In this document: piece by piece, positions 62,062 through 64,000 of the stretch
How positions within the stretch are numbered: position 1 is the first letter of the stretch
How the letters are laid out: the number at the start of each line of letters is the position of its first letter
Assembly (NCBI GenBank): GCA_964515905.1
Contig: CAZEWK010000047.1
Location: forward strand, 54,454-118,453
DNA: 64,000 nt
Origin: GCA-2712985 sp964515905
GTDB lineage: Bacteria; Pseudomonadota; Alphaproteobacteria; UBA7887
Direction: 5' to 3'
The notes under the pieces: model-generated
Seen by the model: the letters and a program-made list of their open reading frames with translations, nothing else
The model's database searches: none
Told to the model about the DNA's origin: nothing
Program-made: the position numbers and the translations under genes

Positions 62062-62499
62062 TCAATCAAGTGCCAATGCATCTATTTGGGGTTGATAATG
62101 ATCCATTATCTTCCGCAGAGGAGCTGCCAGCAATTGACAGTTAAGGCGTATCTCCTTCGAAGAAACGATAACCATATCCCAAGTATCTCGATCAACCAAA
62201 TATCGCCCTTCGTCCCAACTCATGGTGTCTGCAGTAAGTTCGTAGGGACCATGATTCCTACTCAAGACCACAAGTGGGTTTTGGTTTACATCTAGGTATG
62301 GTTCCAAGACCTCTAAGTTCTTAAAATAAAAATAGTTTTCTTTTTTTATATTTTCCTCAGAAGCAATTTCTTTATTCACTGTTGCTAGGGTACAACGCAA
62401 TCCTTTCCCCTCGATGGCACCGCATCCAAGCGCCTCTGGTATCATTAGGATCAAACCAGCAAAAGAAAACCGAAAATATTTTAATCTGCTCTTACCCAT
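62062..62499 (-). CDS. Hypothetical exported protein
   Basis: 145 residues with a basic start and hydrophobic segment (FRFSFAGLILMIPEALGC) consistent with a signal peptide or lipoprotein signal, though the ALGC box is imperfect. The mature part contains cysteines in LGCGAIEGKGLRC and RLNCQLLAAP and the blocks YFYFKNLEVLEPYLDV and YLVDRDTWDMVIVSSKEIRL. I recognise no family. A single gene between GNAT and CPBP, on the same strand as both. Confidence 0.6.
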   Translation of the reverse strand: MGKSRLKYFRFSFAGLILMIPEALGCGAIEGKGLRCTLATVNKEIASEENIKKENYFYFKNLEVLEPYLDVNQNPLVVLSRNHGPYELTADTMSWDEGRYLVDRDTWDMVIVSSKEIRLNCQLLAAPLRKIMDHYQPQIDALALD

Positions 62500-62609
62500 A
62501 TTTGTGCCTCTCTCAAACTACAACCTCCTGCCCTACATAGCGCAAGTCCATGACCAATGAATATTTAATCACTACTTTACAGAGAACGACGCCACAACCA
62601 AACTATTCG

Positions 62610-63311
62610 TCAAACAATGGATCCACCCCAAAAAAACCAACCAAGGCCGATAAAAAATAAGGTGTCCCCATATAGACTGTGTTCTAACGACACCAATAAC
62701 AGCGACTTTGTCCTTTGGTACGTGCGAGCGAATATGATTCCAGCAACGAATCCCAACACAGGGGCCACCCAATTTATAAATAATAAGTGAGCAAAACAAA
62801 AAGCCAGAGAACTCATCAACACCATAAACGTTTTTTCACCAAAAAAATTTCTATATCGAGCGAAGAAAAACTTGCAAAATATGAACTCCTGCGGCAACGC
62901 CGAAAATACTGGATAAAAAATCAATATTTTCCAAATAAAGCCCGGATTTGTTCTTTGAATTAGAAATAACTTTTCGGGAAAAATAAAAACCGTGAATAGA
63001 TAAAGAACCAAAGAAAACAAAACCCATCGTAGAACGATGAAACCAAAAAACTCTACGCTGACTGTTAATCGGAGCTTTTTTTGACTTTCACTACTTTCCA
63101 AAAAGTAAAATACCAGCAAGCAATACAAAAAGGTTCCCCACAAAAATAATAACAAGTGAGGAGCTAATTTGAAGAAAAGAATGAGTGACGGAACGACTAC
63201 ACCTAGCAAAATAAGCTCGAGGACCCGATATGTTGTTCCGTTCAGTAACTGACGAAGCGAATACTGCCACAAAATATCTTCATCCTCATACTGGGTTAAT
63301 GGGGTTGGCAT
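62610..63311 (-). CDS. CPBP (CAAX protease-like) family membrane protein, divergent
   Basis: A 233-residue membrane protein with six or more hydrophobic spans. The last part fits the CPBP/Abi fold: LPQEFIFCKFFFARY (motif 1), FCFAHLLFINW (motif 2, His) and SLEHSLYGD (motif 3 His). Motif 1 in active members is Glu-Glu-x3-Arg; here it reads Gln-Glu with Cys-Lys at the Arg place. Either the catalytic arrangement is altered or the protein is not proteolytic. It is divergent from the Ddn-type gene. Confidence 0.75.
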   Translation of the reverse strand: MPTPLTQYEDEDILWQYSLRQLLNGTTYRVLELILLGVVVPSLILFFKLAPHLLLFLWGTFLYCLLVFYFLESSESQKKLRLTVSVEFFGFIVLRWVLFSLVLYLFTVFIFPEKLFLIQRTNPGFIWKILIFYPVFSALPQEFIFCKFFFARYRNFFGEKTFMVLMSSLAFCFAHLLFINWVAPVLGFVAGIIFARTYQRTKSLLLVSLEHSLYGDTLFFIGLGWFFWGGSIV

Positions 63312-63376
63312 ACCGCACTAAGATTGTATGGTAATAGCCGTGATTCTCTTCATTCACCATTTGGCGAGGAAACTCA

Positions 63377-63811
63377 ATGACTGAATACATACCGCCCACC
63401 TTGGACTGGGTTCGGGAGCAAGTCGAGCTATACGAGAGCAGCGGTGGTACCAAAGGCACCACTTTAAGGGATACGGGTTTGCCGTGCATTATCATTACAC
63501 ATGTCGGTAATCAAACAGGGGCGATACGAAAAATACCGGTAATGCGGGTCAAAGTAGAGGGCGGATACGTCCTTATCGGATCTTATGGAGGTCGGCCCAA
63601 AAATCCTGTCTGGGTATATAACTTAAGAGAAAATCCCGACGTAGAAATACGTGATAAAACGGAAGTCTCTAAAATGCGAGTGCGGGAAGTAACCGATGAT
63701 CCTGAACGCGCCTCTCTTTGGGCTGCCGGGGCCAAAGCCTACCCGCCCTATGACGAATACCAAGCTAAAACGTCCCGTAAAATACCAGTTTTCATCGCTG
63801 AACCGCTGTGA
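63377..63811 (+). CDS. Deazaflavin (F420)-type nitroreductase family protein
   Basis: A 144-residue protein in the split-barrel family of Ddn (F420-dependent nitroreductase of mycobacteria). The match includes YESSGGTKGTTLRDTGLPCI, HVGNQTGAIRKIPVMRV, the cofactor block YVLIGSYGGRPKNPVWVYNL, NPDVEIRDKTE and the Tyr-rich end AYPPYDEYQAKTSRKIPVF. Family members use F420 or bind fatty acids or haem. Cofactor F420 is made by some proteobacterial lineages, but no cofC/D/E genes are in this window, so its cofactor is open. Confidence 0.88.
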   Translation: MTEYIPPTLDWVREQVELYESSGGTKGTTLRDTGLPCIIITHVGNQTGAIRKIPVMRVKVEGGYVLIGSYGGRPKNPVWVYNLRENPDVEIRDKTEVSKMRVREVTDDPERASLWAAGAKAYPPYDEYQAKTSRKIPVFIAEPL

Positions 63812-63878
63812 TTAAAATTGTTGATAGTCACAGAGAAAGTTTATTAGAGTGAATTGCACATAAATGGGAGGAAAAACG

Positions 63879-64000
63879 TTGAAAATTTTGAAAACTTTAC
63901 TCATGGCCGCAACAGCCTCTATTTTCGCCATGGCCGCAAACGCCGCAGGCATACAGCTTGAACCCGTAGGTTCCTTTAATATTGAATTAACCACCGCTGG
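63879..64000 (+). CDS. Exported protein, N-terminal fragment (runs off window)
   Basis: Forty codons are visible at the window edge. The TTG at 63879 is preferred because GGGAGG lies 7 bases upstream; an in-frame ATG at 63864 would start ahead of that site. The peptide opens KILKTLLMAATASIFAMAA with cleavage expected at NAAG, a clear Sec signal, followed by IQLEPVGSFNIELTTAG. Too little remains to name the family. Confidence 0.6.
   Translation, partial: MKILKTLLMAATASIFAMAANAAGIQLEPVGSFNIELTTA

Overview
The window looks like a chromosomal segment of an alphaproteobacterium with moderate-to-low G+C; by eye many third codon positions are A or T, but composition was not computed. The lineage rests on several group markers: a Shemin-type 5-aminolevulinate synthase (HemA), a MucR/Ros regulator, the F1-ATPase inhibitor zeta subunit (DUF1476), a DUF6867 membrane protein inside a branched-chain amino-acid ABC operon, and a purB / purC-S-Q-L / bolA / grxD neighbourhood. 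The mix of acyl-CoA, TRAP, sugar-acid and F420-family genes would fit an uncultured marine Rhodospirillales- or SAR116-like organism; that placement is inference. I saw no rRNA, insertion sequence, prophage or CRISPR array. One tRNA gene is present.

Layout. 1-2.9 kb (minus): rpiB-glyA-nrdR-ribD, with ribD cut by the window edge. 3.3 kb: mucR behind an AT-rich upstream region. 3.8-9.1 kb (minus): a complete liv transport cassette (livH-livM-livG-livF-DUF6867-livK). 9.2-16.2 kb: hemA, then a divergent sugar-acid locus, with SDR, FAH-family hydrolase and D-2-hydroxyacid dehydrogenase on minus and a UxaA-family dehydratase plus an aminotransferase on plus. This set resembles a non-phosphorylative deoxy-sugar-acid (fuconate-like) pathway. 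16.3-19.4 kb: tsaC/sua5, a large acyl-CoA dehydrogenase and a small exported two-cysteine protein. 19.4-23.6 kb (minus): aldo/keto reductase, MaoC-type hydratase, CaiB/BaiF CoA-transferase and acyl-CoA dehydrogenase; the middle genes resemble the mesaconyl-CoA transferase/hydratase pair.

23.9-38.2 kb: moaA, nadK, acyl-CoA type SDR and crotonase, a DUF3365 haem protein overlapping an APH-type kinase, an orphan Tat-exported TRAP binding protein, an exported intradiol dioxygenase, an SDR, tRNA-Leu(TAA), a TM1367-type cyclophilin-like protein, a CinA-type protein, sfsA, map, a DsbA/HCCA-isomerase-like protein and an aldolase-SDR fusion. 38.3-46.3 kb: the purine block (purB, DUF1476 on the opposite strand, NRDE protein, DUF4399 protein, purC-S-Q-L) followed by bolA-grxD and a strong bidirectional terminator facing rpsD.

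46.4-59.7 kb (minus): rpsD, trmJ, cysS, nadE, a short pncB (NAD salvage), a 629-residue exported protein with one CxxCH motif, class II DAHP synthase, gor, gabD and a panE-like reductase. 59.9-64 kb: a histidine-rich fatty acid hydroxylase with two small partners, GNAT, an exported hypothetical protein, a divergent CPBP membrane protein, a Ddn/F420-type nitroreductase-family protein and the start of an exported protein. Most of the window is housekeeping. The points most worth following are the sugar-acid locus, the mesaconyl-like CoA cluster, the single-haem exported protein, the DUF6867 partner of the liv transporter and the F420-type enzyme.
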